Below, one piece after another: positions 1 through 10,214 of a stretch of 31,239 bases of DNA. The notes beneath the pieces are model-generated. The model ran no database searches, had not been told where the DNA came from, and saw only the letters and a program-made list of their open reading frames with translations. Each line of letters opens with the position of its first letter. Position 1 is the first letter of the stretch. The position numbers and the translations under genes were made by a program. Origin of the DNA: Condylostoma magnum (Eukaryota; Ciliophora; Heterotrichea; Heterotrichida; Condylostomatidae). The stretch covers positions 1-31,239 of the forward strand of contig CAKKTI010000253.1 of NCBI GenBank assembly GCA_920105805.1. Direction: 5' to 3'.

Positions 1-222
1 AAACTTATACCGGCCTTGGAGTACTTGAGCTAAGTATAAGATGTGACATAGGTTTTATTCCCAGTGCACAAGCAGAATTTGACTCCTTCTGATTTCACAG
101 AGCAACTAACGCCTAAAATGGGGAATGACTCAAGAGCTGCGTTTAATAGTCCTGTTGGAAGAGTTGCTAGGCATTTTGACTTTGATGAGGTTGAATCGGT
201 GGAGGATTTAGATAGAGTTTGA
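1..222 (+). CDS. C-terminal part of an unrecognised protein, cut by the window edge
   Basis: Frame 1 is protein-like from about position 75: polar, with the segment NSPVGRVARHFDFDE followed by an acidic stretch, ending at TGA 220-222. The first 70 bases read better in frame 3 (GLGVLELSIRCDIGF) than in frame 1. An intron between about 30 and 75 is therefore likely, but no 15-nt GT-AG unit fits, so the joint is unresolved. The TGA shares its last base with a possible ATG of the next segment (222-224). The two segments could instead be exons of one gene. No family was recognised. Confidence 0.4.
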
Positions 223-236
223 TGTTATTAATAAAT

Positions 237-554
237 ATGCGAAAAAAGAAGTAAATTTTAGTAGGACGGTAAGTTGTTTAGTCGTGTAATAGTAGTAAAC
301 TGTTTTCTCCAAAAGAGTATATACTGTAGAAGTTTGTAGTAAGTCCTATTAGGAGTCAACGTCTTCTAGTGCCTTTCAGAAGCTCACTTATATCAGATGA
401 TCAGAGAAAACTGTATAATGGGAAGAGAGAAGTGAGGAGAAGCATTGATGTATTGAGAGATATTGATTTAAGAGGACATCATAGATCACACTCGTTTTTT
501 CCGTTTGTGAAAAAAACTGAAAGACGGGTGTTTAGTAAGAAAAGTGTTTACTAA
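237..554 (+). CDS. small basic protein, unrecognised
   Basis: An open frame runs from ATG 222 or ATG 237 (MRKKKQILVG) to TAA 552-554, about 105 residues, with TAA and TAG read as Gln. It is rich in Arg, Lys and Ser (REVRRSIDVLRDIDLRG, then HHRSHSFFPF, ending FSKKSVY), like a disordered or nucleic-acid-facing tail, and no fold was recognised. The coding character is clearest after about 360. Its stop shares two bases with the stop of the convergent LRRC23-like gene (TAG, 551-553 on the minus strand). It may be the last exon of the preceding segment, because the frame change between them is compatible with an unseen intron. Confidence 0.45.
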
Positions 555-1501
555 TCTTCCTCAGCCTCTCTTTCCAGCCTTGCTGCTTGTCTACGTTCTT
601 TTTCTTGCTCTATAAAGCGATCTCTGGAGGTGTCGTAGGCTATTTAAAGCAGTTCATCAGTGACTTCCTCCTTTTATACGTATTAAAGCCTAGGGATAAT
701 TATCAATATCTCTGTTATTGATCCGTCTAAATCATACTGATTTACTAAGGGAGTTTGAAGTAAATTCAGATTTTTTAGGTTTTAGTAGTTGTTTAGTAGT
801 TAAAGCTGCTGTATATGAGATATTTAAGTCTCACGCAGGTTTAAGTATTCTAGTTATGGCAAATCTGGTAATAAATCTTCTTCTATTTTCTTTAAAGGAT
901 TTCGACGTAAATGAATTCGCTTTAAGTTTGGCATTTCTTCTAAACCGTTAAAGTAAGTTATTGAGTTTTCCCCGATATACAACTCTCGTAGTTCTGGTAG
1001 ACCTTTTATTTAAGTCAGGCTTTTAATTCTATTTCCTCTTAAGTCCAAAATTCTTATATTAGGCGACCCTAAGAAAGAATCAATTGATGTTATTTCGTTA
1101 TAACTAGCGTACAACTCCATTAATCTTGGAAGTGTCAGAGCCGGAATACTTTTGAACCTATTTTTACTTATATCTAAGTAGGAGAGATATGTAAAGATTT
1201 CCTCGTTTGTAAAAATATCCAGTTTAATCAGCATGTTTGTGTTAACGTCTAACTACACAATGCTTGGAATTTTACCAAGAATGTCAATGTTTCCTAGTTG
1301 ATTCCCATTAAGAAAGACTTAACGCAGGTGTTAGTAATTTGCTAGTTCTTTACATAAGGTTTCAAGTTCTCTATTATCTAATTTTAGCTTAGTAAAAGCA
1401 TGTTGATTGCCTTCAATTACTCTTTTGTAATTACTCAGATTCTTTCTTATCATATCTACATTTAGATTAGGCTCAAATTTCTCTTCTTCTAACTCAGACA
1501 T
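551..1501 (-). CDS. LRRC23: LRRC23-like leucine-rich repeat protein (radial spoke component)
   Basis: About 316 residues starting MSELEEEKFEPN. In-frame ATGs at 1537 and 1555 are possible, but the extra residues look like leader sequence. Residues about 35-70 (HAFTKLKLDNRELETL, then LANYQHLRQVFLNGNQL) match the start of the LRRC23 repeat block. About seven LxxLxLxxNxL repeats follow (YLSYLDISKNRF, IRILDLRGNRI, LRELYIGENSI). The C-terminus is a charged helix (EQEKERRQAARLEREAEED), as in LRRC23. In animals LRRC23 is a subunit of the radial spoke 3 head in motile cilia, which suits a ciliate. The end is TAG 551-553 with TAA directly after it in frame. It lies 28-82 nt downstream of the SK channel gene on the same strand. 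The family call rests on recalled similarity. Confidence 0.8.
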
Positions 1502-1583
1502 ATTATTTAAAGCTAAATGCATGTGGTAAGAGTGCATTATTTAGGGTAGAATCATTATGGAAAGTATTGAATACCAAATCTTA

Positions 1584-3368
1584 CTAATCTAACTTATCAT
1601 CTAGTGATACATTGTTTCTCTCAATTGAGTCAGATGGTGAATTCTTTACTCTTATTAGTTTTATAGGACTGTCTTCTCTGCAGGTTAATTATCTAGAAGA
1701 TGATCTGAGTTCTGAATTAAGCTTTCTAATTGGTTGAATAGTTCTCCTTATACTTTTCTTGTTCATTGTTCTTAGTATTTCAATTGGCCTTGTTGGGCTT
1801 TAAGCTTCAGAAGGTGTATTAAAAGTTTGCCATAGTAAGATTGATTCCTTTTTAACAGATTTTAAGCCTTTTATTTTCTTTATTTTACAGTTATTGATAG
1901 CATAGCCTAAATTATACATCTTAATGGCAACTTGTTTTATTCGTTCAATGTTCTTAAAGGTTAATTTGGCTTCACTGCAAAATGATTTAGCGTTGAAATT
2001 CATTTGATTACAAGTAACCTTATCATATATAATGCCTTATTTAAAGATTTCAGATGTTGAGTCTTCAAACTTTTAAATAAACTCTTTAATAGGCTTATCT
2101 CCATACAAGTAAGACAATAACTACTTGAATTTCCAGTAGCATACTATATAGTCTAACAACAGCTATAATCTAGGCTCTTACTGCTTTTTCCTTGCTACCA
2201 ATAACCTAAAATATTTCTATATCATAAGTGCCGCCTGGTGACTCATATACTTTCTCTTATAATCCCTCTCGTATATTTAATTCATAGCTTCACCTTAGTC
2301 TAACGTCGGTGATAAAAATTAGTACTATACAATAACAAGCAGTGATAAAATGGTAACTCCTAAAAGACACGCAATTAGAGCTAAAAATCTGCTTATATGC
2401 GCTACAGGATAAATGTCTCCATACCCAATGGTAGTCATTGTAAGCAATACTAGCCACATTCCATTTCATATATAGTCAAATGCACTGTCTTCAAATGACC
2501 GCTCGAAGATTCTTATAGATAACCCAAACAGCACTACTGATATAAGAAATAAAGCAGAGGTGAGGGGAAAAGGATTTGAAATTACCTAACATTTTATAGC
2601 GAAAAAGTTAGCAAAATCTACTTCAAACTTCTATAACTGCTTTAAAGAGCCTAGATTAGTCCAATGAGTGTAATACTTATAAGGCTTTAATAACAGATAA
2701 ATCTTAAGAAATGATAAGGATAATTAAACATCATCCAATGAGTAAATAGCCTTAATACCCATTTATTCGACTTCAAATGCAGTCTCATCTCCTGGAATTG
2801 GCATAGGTAGGTTTAGTAGGAGTTCAAGTAGCATTATTAACAGTAGTTAATCATAATTTCATAGCCTTGCTGTATAAATTTTACTCTTAAATGCTATTAT
2901 TTAGTTTAGTTTATGAAATTTTAATTAGTTTGAGTATTAACTTACAATTAACACCATAACTACTAAATTAGCACAATCACACACAACTCTTAATAAGTTG
3001 ATAATTGCAGTAGTTTAATTATTGTTGCTAAAGAAAAGCTCATTCTGACTGTACGTTACCTGTAATCAATTAAAGAATATAATCAGAATTGCCAGCAAAG
3101 CTTATATAGTTGCTATCTTCTTTTATCTGTTGTAAATCTGAGTAACTGTATAACTCAGTGGCTTGCGTAAAAGATGCAATATCTAGGAGTTATCTTGCAG
3201 CTCTCCTTTTGTTATTTGTTTTCTCTGGGTTGCCTTATTGCTTATTGTAGTTGTTCTTGTAATTCTAAGTAATGTTGGGGAAATTGGATCTTCTAATTCC
3301 TTTCTTAGTTTATGGTCGGTAAGAGATAAGTTCAATTTTGCCGCTCTGCCAAATAATGAAAGTGCCAT
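1584..3368 (-). CDS. SK-type (calcium-activated, KCNN-like) potassium channel with an IQ motif
   Basis: About 594 residues from ATG at 3368 (MALSLFGRAAKLN). The order is a basic N-terminus, S1 (ATIQALLAILIIFFNQLQ), S2-S3 including LELLLNLPMPIPG, which resembles the LELVVCAIHPIPG signature of SK channels, then S5, the pore with filter TIGYGD (GYG at about residues 315-317) and S6 (IACLLGVTILSLLVIV). About 65 residues after the filter lies AALMIQKYFRLLVARKK, a good IQ motif (I383), where SK channels bind calmodulin. The voltage sensor lacks the Arg ladder, as expected for SK. The tail is polar and ends DDKLD at TAG 1584-1586 followed by an in-frame TAA. TGA encodes Trp in the pore helix (DYIWNGMW). 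Role: K+ efflux gated by Ca2+/calmodulin, probably in the plasma or ciliary membrane. Confidence 0.88.
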
Positions 3369-3617
3369 TTCTTTTATTAGACTACAATTGGTGTATATGA
3401 ATTGATAATATATGCTGGATATAGCTTTATTTGTAGTAAGGAATTGGAAAGTTTGTTTAAATATACAGGAAATAGCACACTATTATGTTTCTAGGTAAAT
3501 AAAGATAATTGAAAGGCTAAAAAATGTTCTTAGTCCTTAATTAAACTATGAGTATTATTTAATAAAGCTGAATTTTCTTATAAATGATTTAAAAGTATAA
3601 AATTATTTATTAGATCA
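3369..3617. promoter_or_regulatory. divergent intergenic region between SK channel and 365-aa protein genes
   Basis: 249 bases of AT-rich sequence separate two divergent start codons. No extended protein-like frame, repeat or RNA fold stood out. It is the natural place for both promoters, but no motif is identified, so this is inference from position. Confidence 0.4.
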
Positions 3618-4715
3618 ATGATAAATTTGCAAAAGTTATAGTAAAATGTATAAAAACGTAGTTTTAATTAAATATTACCTAAAATATTAGCTACGTATGG
3701 ATTCATAGCTATAAACGATGTTGCTTGCTACACTAAATCTATTGAATCTGAAATACGAGGTAAAATATGTTAGTATCTAGCTAATTACGGTTTATATCAA
3801 ATAGCAAGTGATGGACAGTACGTGAATACTCGAAGATAAGAAACTACTTTATCTAGTTAGCTTTAATCTTATTTTTTTAAAACAATATTATTGATGATTG
3901 AATCCATACAATCATATGCCTCAACTATTAATTGCAACGGTCCTTTTTCACTATCACTGGGCCTATTATACAATGAGATTATTCCACTAGTGATTACTCC
4001 TATGAGTATAAAATACATAATAGCCTTTTTCATATTTTATAATATGCGTAGACCTCTATTTAGACTATTTTTAGGAGAGCAAAGTTGGCTTAAATGTAAA
4101 AGATATGTTGAATGTGCCTTTCGAAGTAATTTAAGCTGATCAATAGGTTTTTTCCTTATAGGTATAGTGCCCTTTAAAGATACTTTCTATTACTATGCTT
4201 CAGAAATAGTAGTCTTTCTACTAGAATTATAACATGATCTACTAAGAAATCCATCATGGGAGTCATATGAAACTATATTTGGATAACTAAATCCCTTCTC
4301 CCATACATATCAAGAAGACCCTTGCTTCGACTACTCTGAATATACGATTAAATAAGAGCATTTGATAGGAATTCACCAGCATAAGGGAGAAAGAGATGCT
4401 TTTAAGCTAGCAAATTAATTAGATTTAATCAGAAACTATGGGCTATATGATCACCCGTCTAGAGAAACTAGCTCGATTATAGAAGGAGCACTGCTTTAAA
4501 GTGAATAGGATAAAATGGTAAAGGGAATTAGAATTGGATTAGCTGAAATTTTAGTATAAAGAGGGGTGTATGATTCCATTGATTAAGTTTTAGAGGAATA
4601 GTATAATTTAGAGAAAAAGCATAATCCTAGACCTTTTAATTAGGTTACTTTTAGATCATTATATACTGTAACTAGCTATTTGATTACTCCTTTATAATTC
4701 ATTTTAACCATTTGA
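3618..4715 (+). CDS. 365-aa protein of unknown function, partly hydrophobic, possibly mitochondrial
   Basis: Open from ATG 3618 (MINLQKLQQNVQKRSFNQIL) to TGA 4713-4715, with TAA/TAG as Gln and an internal TGA (4137) as Trp. The N-terminus is basic, without acidic residues for about 35 residues, like a mitochondrial presequence. A soluble segment follows (YTKSIESEIRGKICQYLANY), then hydrophobic stretches at about residues 125-145 (MSIKYIIAFFIFYNM) and 180-190 (SIGFFLIGIVPF), then a charged helical half ending in a hydrophobic segment (SYLITPLQFILTI). A shorter product could start at ATG 3894, but the upstream reading is coding-like and in frame. No family was recognised. Its stop lies 9 nt from the stop of the convergent helix-turn-helix gene. 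If TGA 4713 were read as Trp, the frame would run antisense into that neighbour. Confidence 0.68.
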
Positions 4716-4724
4716 CTAATCTAT

Positions 4725-5795
4725 CTAATCATCGACTTGAAAAAGATCAACAATCCACTCCTTTATCTTGATTTCAGGTACTTTAAATGTTTCATGTGCA
4801 GCTCTAATATTATGATTAATCAAAACATGCTCCACTACATCTCTTTTTAGATTATACGGATACTATAAATCAGGAGCCAAGCACTAATAAGCATTTGGGT
4901 CATCTTATAAATCTTGCTATTTTCACTGGTTGAGTAATTAAGCAGGCACTTTCAGCTAGCCAGCAACTTTTTCAATATCATCACAATCAGTTAATTAGAC
5001 GGCGTATTGCTTCTGCTCTTTAGTATAATTAGCAGAATTAGGATTTTACTCTCCTAGCAAATGACTCAGTTACAGTGGGGAAAGACTGAATTTTGTCATT
5101 AACTACTAATCATCCATCCCCTCTGCTCTGAATTACAATAGTTATTATCTAGCCTGTATATTAGCAATTCTTGTATCATTAGGAAATTCAGACCAGTCAA
5201 CCCATGAGTAAATAATCCTATAGTCACTTACTCTGAATAATCTTCCTATTAAAGTAGTAGCAATTTACTTCAGATGTAAAACAACAGCTCTATTTCTAAT
5301 ATCTTGAGTTACCTGGCATAATGGTTAAGAACTGAATAATTGTGAGTTATTTTATGGCATAGCCTAGTTTTATATAGTGGTCTTAATTGCGCCCAGTCTA
5401 TTCTGTATTGCTTCTTGATTAAGTCATTGTACATTGGATTACTACGATTATTTTGTTCTTGGGATAAATCTGTCTATAATTTCACCTGTGTTTCCTTGTT
5501 AAACTGTTGCTTTGAAGTTTTACACTTGAACTCTGTCATTTGTTATATAAAAATCCTTTAAAACATCAATAATCCATTTCTCAGATTACTCTGATTGGAG
5601 AGATGCTATTTAACTATCATTAAGCTATATAAGTCTTTTAATATCTTCTATTGGATTAACTTCTATAATAGCTCTGATAATTTTTCGCATTCTCTGCATG
5701 ATTCTACTGTCAGAAAATAGCATAGCTGCATCGAATTGTTGATTTTGCTCTATTACAGCCTTTAATCTCTAAATATCCTAATGATCAATTTCCAT
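4725..5795 (-). CDS. protein with two C-terminal helix-turn-helix-like segments
   Basis: About 356 residues from ATG at 5795 (MEIDHQDIQRLKAVIEQNQQ). An in-frame ATG at 5822 would overlap the upstream gene. The N-terminal 230 residues are helical and Gln-rich, with AIIEVNPIEDIKRL and EKWIIDVLKDFY. Two tandem segments follow. The first, about 255-292, is TKEQKQYAVQLTDCDDIEKV then LKVPAQLLNQW. The second, about 310-350, is LKRDVVEHVLINHNIRAAHE then FKVPEIKIKEW. Both show the pattern helix, A-x(2-3)-F/L-K-V-P, then helix ending in W, like homeodomain-like or transposase-type HTH units. TGA codes for Trp in the first unit (LNQW). A DNA-binding role is inferred only from this pattern. The stop is TAG 4725-4727, with another in-frame TAG at 4716. 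Spacing to the upstream 78-aa gene is 13 nt. Confidence 0.68.
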
Positions 5796-5808
5796 TTTAA
5801 TCAAATTA

Positions 5809-6045
5809 TTAGTCATTAGCATTTTTATTAACTGCTTCTCGTAAAATACTCATAAATGAATTACCTTCGCTTTTATTGATGCCTGGCAGCTGGATTAACG
5901 TTTTTGCTCTTGAGTGCTGAATTGCCGGGGGATTAGTTTTCTTACGGTAGATAGTTCTAAGGCATCCTTGGCTACTTTAATTACGGGATTACTGTTATAC
6001 TTGATCTAAGCTGTACACTTGTTATAGGTTTTTAAAAGTGTACAT
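5809..6045 (-). CDS. 78-residue basic protein, unrecognised
   Basis: ATG at 6045 (MYTFKNLQQVYSLDQVQQQS) runs to a double stop TAA TAA (5809-5811, then 5806-5808). The middle is basic with prolines (RTIYRKKTNPPAIQHSRAKT) and the end is a short helix (SFMSILREAVNKNAND). It overlaps no other gene if the next gene starts at 5795. Its start codon is only 10 nt from the divergent ATG at 6056, an unusually small head-to-head gap that lowers confidence in one of the two starts. No homologous family was recognised. Confidence 0.5.
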
Positions 6046-6055
6046 ATCCGCTTCT

Positions 6056-6334
6056 ATGTTAGACCCCATTTTCTACCTCATCATTAACTCTATGAAGTGG
6101 TATGAAATAGTGTCTTTGTTATTACTTTTAGTTTATTTAGTAATAAAAGGCCGCAAAAACTTTGAAAAGAACTCAATTCCGTATCCTTACTACTCGTTTT
6201 CCTTAGTAGATGATGCTAGAAACTCAGGAGTTGGAGATCTCAGGCGGAGATTTTACCTAAAGGTACTTCCCTTGTTTCTAAGTACTCCATTGACAAATAC
6301 ACAGTTAGTTTTGTCTACCTTTTTATACTATTAG
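6056..6334 (+). CDS. small single-pass membrane protein, unrecognised
   Basis: ATG 6056 (MLDPIFYLIINSMKWYEIV) opens a 92-residue frame that ends at TAG 6332-6334 and uses no reassigned codon. A strong hydrophobic helix covers residues about 15-33 (WYEIVSLLLLLVYLVIKGRK), followed by a basic and aromatic soluble part (PYPYYSFSLVDDARNSG) and a second weaker hydrophobic patch near the end. ATG 6092 (MKWYEIV) is an alternative start that would enlarge the head-to-head gap with the 78-aa gene. The opposite strand here reads less well. Its stop shares two bases with the stop of the convergent ARM-like gene. Confidence 0.58.
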   Translation: MLDPIFYLIINSMKWYEIVSLLLLLVYLVIKGRKNFEKNSIPYPYYSFSLVDDARNSGVGDLRRRFYLKVLPLFLSTPLTNTQLVLSTFLYY

Positions 6335-9204
6335 TGTAATCTCATAGCGCTTCATTTGAACTTTTACTTTTTGATTTAGTCGATTGAACCAGGCATAATG
6401 TTTCTGGATATTTTAGGATCTGAAGTATGGCAGGACTGTATCTTTTTTATTCAAAGCTTTTGATTGAAATCTTCTATTAGTAAAATCTCTAGGGCTAATA
6501 CTCTCTAGTACCTACTGTTTTCAATAGCTGATATTATATCCTTAGTTAAATCTTTGCATAAGCCTAACTTCAATCTATCTCCTATTATCTTAATATTCTA
6601 CTTGTTTTTTATACAGCTTAGCCTTGTATCATAGTTATCGCCTGTAAAAGCTATCTAATATAAATAGTTAGTCTTATGTACAGCTTAATCCCATCTGAAA
6701 ACTTGTACTGTATTTACATAAGCAAGTAATTTTTAGTTCTTTACCAAAGCTTTAAGACCGACATAATTAACAGTTTTAGCTCTTTTCCCCAGTTAAATCA
6801 AAAACTTAGACGTATAATCCTCACTTTATAATCTAATAATTATATTTTCCTAGTCGATATAATGATTTAACACATCTTTAACGGTGATTAACTTATGTTT
6901 ACTTTAAATAGCCTTTTTACGTCCTATTCACAAATTAACTTCAGCGTTTTTAAAATAAACTGTTTCAACTACATTTACTAACACTTTTTCTCTTTTTATG
7001 ATATTATAGACCCACTGCTAAGATCTCAGTACCATTTTTAACTATTATCTAATCGATTTACATATCTGAACAATTTCGCGTATCTTGGCCTGTAAATCTC
7101 ATCTTATTTGAATACCGCTTTCATTTACCGTTCTATATGTTCTTGATCTACGCAGAAGGTCATTTATTATGATTTGCAGTCAATCATTAGTTGTAGAACC
7201 TGAAACCCTGTAGCCTTTATTACTTCATTAGTGTTTTAAGTATTGAGGACCTCTTAGGCAACTGTGTTGTGTAGTTTTATCTAAAGTAATAAATTTTCGA
7301 AGATTAAGTTGTCTTTAGTTTTTATGATAGATTCTAGTAAACTCAAAGCCTCTCCTCTAATCAATGCCTTGTCTCTGTATATATCAAAATTAAGAGAACG
7401 TGTGATGTCATACTATAAGCATGTTTTATCTTATAAATAATCTACTAATAATTATTGAATTATATTGGTAGATAAGAATTATTCATGTAATTTTGGAAGC
7501 TTCAAAAGATTGCTCATTATTTGTTATCTTATACGTGAAGCTTCTTATGGGTAATTACTCGGCTGTTATTACTAGTATCTTAAAAGTTAAAATTCAAGGC
7601 TAAAAAATTACCCTAAAGTTTACCCAAATTGCATAGAGAATAACAAATCTTCAATTCCTACTTTTTATAGTAGAAGATTAATGATATCTTTGAACTAAAG
7701 TCAAATAAACTCAACTCCTAGAATGTAAGTTCTTTCATTATAAAAGTCAAATAAGATTTTAGTAATTCATCCAATTATGTCCTCATCTTAAAACCACCCA
7801 AAATCATAATTCATTTTTATTATTCATTTAAGATTGTCTAATATCTCTTACAAAGTGATGATTGTTTATGGATCTATATCACTTTCAATATATGTGATAT
7901 CTTAAACATACTGTATATATTGCCTAACAAACTCAAGGATTCTTTTAACTCCTTATGAAACTATCTGGTTATTTAATTAACAGTTTTTATAGTAGTACTT
8001 GAGTCATATTATTAAGTTTTGTAGAATTTCATTGCAATTGCTTTCCTCTTGGATTTATTACTAGGTTTATAGCAATAGTTGTTGTAGATCAGGAGGATCA
8101 GATAAGTAAATATTTTAATCTTTTAGTAAAGCTAGGGCTCCTGGGCATTGCTTAAATTTCATAGCAGTTTCCGGACTGCATTTATACAGAATCTTTTTAA
8201 TCAAAGGCGCAGTTATTTCATAAATACAACGGGATGACACTCTGTCCTAATTTTAATAATTCCTTACTAAAGACTTACAAATAGTTTAAATTGCATCAGA
8301 TCCAGGGGTAAGTAAAGACTATATCATTCTATCATCACCATTTAATACATTTAATAGAGTTAAGGATATATTAAGTCTTGCATCAAAAGTTATTCCTTTA
8401 TTTTTATACAACTTACAAATACTAATAATGTAAATTGGACTGTAAAAACATTAAGCAATTTGAAATAAAACGTGTTCTTTTGTATTTTAGTGAGAATTAT
8501 AATATGCACATCCTTCTGATACTTTGCAAAATAGTTTAGTGCATCATTCTTAAACTTAAGGATCATTGGAAGAAAAGCTTTATATAAAAAACTAGGTAAA
8601 TCTAAAATCGGCTAATACTAATAATCTCCAATAATCACAATCAACTAAAATCCCGTATAAATATCTAATTGACTATGCTTGGTTGTATCCTTGGAAAATA
8701 GAGGATAATTATTAAGCTACTGGCATCAATTCTCCGTAGTATAAGCGTGAGCGTGAATCATTAATATGTTCTCGTATTAGCTGAAAATTATGATGCCCTG
8801 CCCCATTTTCCGTTATAGTTTGTCTGAATAGTTAATCACAGGCTTGTCTATTGTTTATATCAAAATATGAAACATAATCAATGTAATCTCTGTTTAAAAT
8901 TTGAATTTTTGAGTTGTTTTTATTTGATAGCAAGTGCAGCTCTTCTCCGATGAATCATTTAAGTAAAATTTCAATAATGTCGTGTAGATAGTTGGTTAAT
9001 TAGGAGGACTAATGCTAAAGTTGTTCGAATACATTAAATAAAAGGCTGTTAAAATTATCCAGTACTGAGTCAAATCCTGCTCTATAATGTCTAAAAGATA
9101 GGAATAGCAGTAAATCTATTACATTATCCTTAAAGAGCTGCTTTGTCTTCTCGAAATTATCAGAATTTATTGCTTAATTTGACTAATTGCTCCTAGTTTG
9201 CCAT
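6331..9204 (-). CDS. large alpha-helical repeat (ARM-like) protein
   Basis: About 940 residues of stacked amphipathic helices without charged coiled-coil heptads, typical of an alpha-solenoid. Examples are VIDLLLFLSFRHYRAGF, ISLTLLNVLNGDDRMIQSLL, RGEALSLLESIIKTKDNLI and RYQRVLALEILLIEDFN. The frame is continuous from about 9150 down to about 7062, then the coding frame changes. A GT-AG unit of 20 nt at 7042-7061 would join the two frames and leave YAKLFRY-LKMVLRSQQWVY. The end is TAA 6331-6333 followed by TAG. The start is uncertain. ATG 9204 (MANQEQLVKLSN) sits 2 nt after the previous stop, but its frame needs a further splice to join the body. The upstream frame stays open, so this could be the C-terminal part of the EF-hand protein. 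Solenoids of this kind serve as scaffolds; no precise family was recognised. Confidence 0.6.
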
Positions 9205-9206
9205 TT

Positions 9207-10193
9207 TTAAGTTATTGTTTTACTATTTTGAACTGGTTGAATAAGTTCTTTTACAGTATCAATAAAATCATTAGCTTTGTCCTCATTGAATTTCTATAAA
9301 AGAGCTTCTAAGCATAAATTATATACAGGAATGCTTATTTACTATGTGACAATTTCTTACGGGGATTTAAAAACTTTCTAAATTGCTCTACTAACATTTG
9401 GCACTTTCCTAAATTACTCTGCTTTTAGCATTTTTTCAACAGTTTCTCTTTTAATCCTTTCATTTTGTCTAAACTCCAGCATTTTATTTAAGCAGTTCAT
9501 CAAATCTTGCTTACTAGGCAAAATCATATTAGGAACATCCATTACTCTTTACTTGAGACTAAGTTCTACTTAATCAGTCAGCATATCAATCACTTCAGTT
9601 GAAGTTTTTACATGTTATAATCTTTCAATTCCTCTTTACTGCTTATTCTGCAATTTATTCCTTCTTATAGATCTTCACATTCTTTAGATTCTAATAACAT
9701 AATCATGGATATTAGGAGGTGGCTTTTCACGCTCAATTTTACTTGGAATTACTTTACGGAATATACTTTCAACTATTTTATAGTAGGAAAGACGATCAGT
9801 CCTGGAGTCATATACATCTAAAAAGTTTAATAAAGCATCAAGTTGCTCGAATTTTAGTTTTATACCGATTCTAGTCAAAATGCGATTAAATGCTTGAAAG
9901 CTAACAAACCCGAGTTAAAAGCGATCTAATTGCTCGCAGTACTCAATCATTTATTTACGCTTATCTCTAGTTAACTCTCTTTTGAAATTCTCAAAAACAG
10001 GTCAAGTATCAATCATCTCACCGCCAACTGGCTAGAATCTCTGTAAAATCTGTTTTTATACTTTTTAAACGTTTGTTAAGGCTTTAAAACTTACTTCACT
10101 TTGCTTTTCTCCTAATTCTGAATATCCAACACTTATACTATCATCATCACTTATCTTCTTTAAACTGCGTCTTACGTCAAATTATTAATCCAT
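9207..10193 (-). CDS. EF-hand-like and IQ-motif protein
   Basis: Read from ATG 10193 (MDQQFDVRRSLKKISDDDS) to TAA 9207, about 328 residues. Residues about 60-135 look like a paired EF-hand (LGFVSFQAFNRIL; LDALLNFLDVYDSRTDRLSY). The second loop, DVYDSRTDRLSY, keeps most liganding positions and the first is degenerate. IQRMWRSIRRNK at about 169-181 is an IQ-like calmodulin-binding helix. The rest is charged helix (LEFRQNERIKRETVEKMLK). The frame is open on both sides, so the boundaries are inferred: a TAG at 10215 and an AT-rich 21-nt spacer precede the ATG. The alternative is one long protein with the coiled-coil gene before it or the ARM-like gene after it. A Ca2+-responsive cytoskeletal role is only a guess. 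Confidence 0.52.
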
Positions 10194-10214
10194 TTTATTA
10201 TGTAAGCTATTTAT

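Noticed and set aside
718-951. 77-aa + strand ORF
   Set aside because: Antisense to the LRR repeats of the LRRC23-like gene, which carries the family signature on the minus strand.
6335-7420. Continuation of the + strand frame past TAG 6332 with hydrophobic segments
   Set aside because: With no fixed stops every frame is open. The minus strand here has strongly coding helical repeats, and the + reading looks like its complement.
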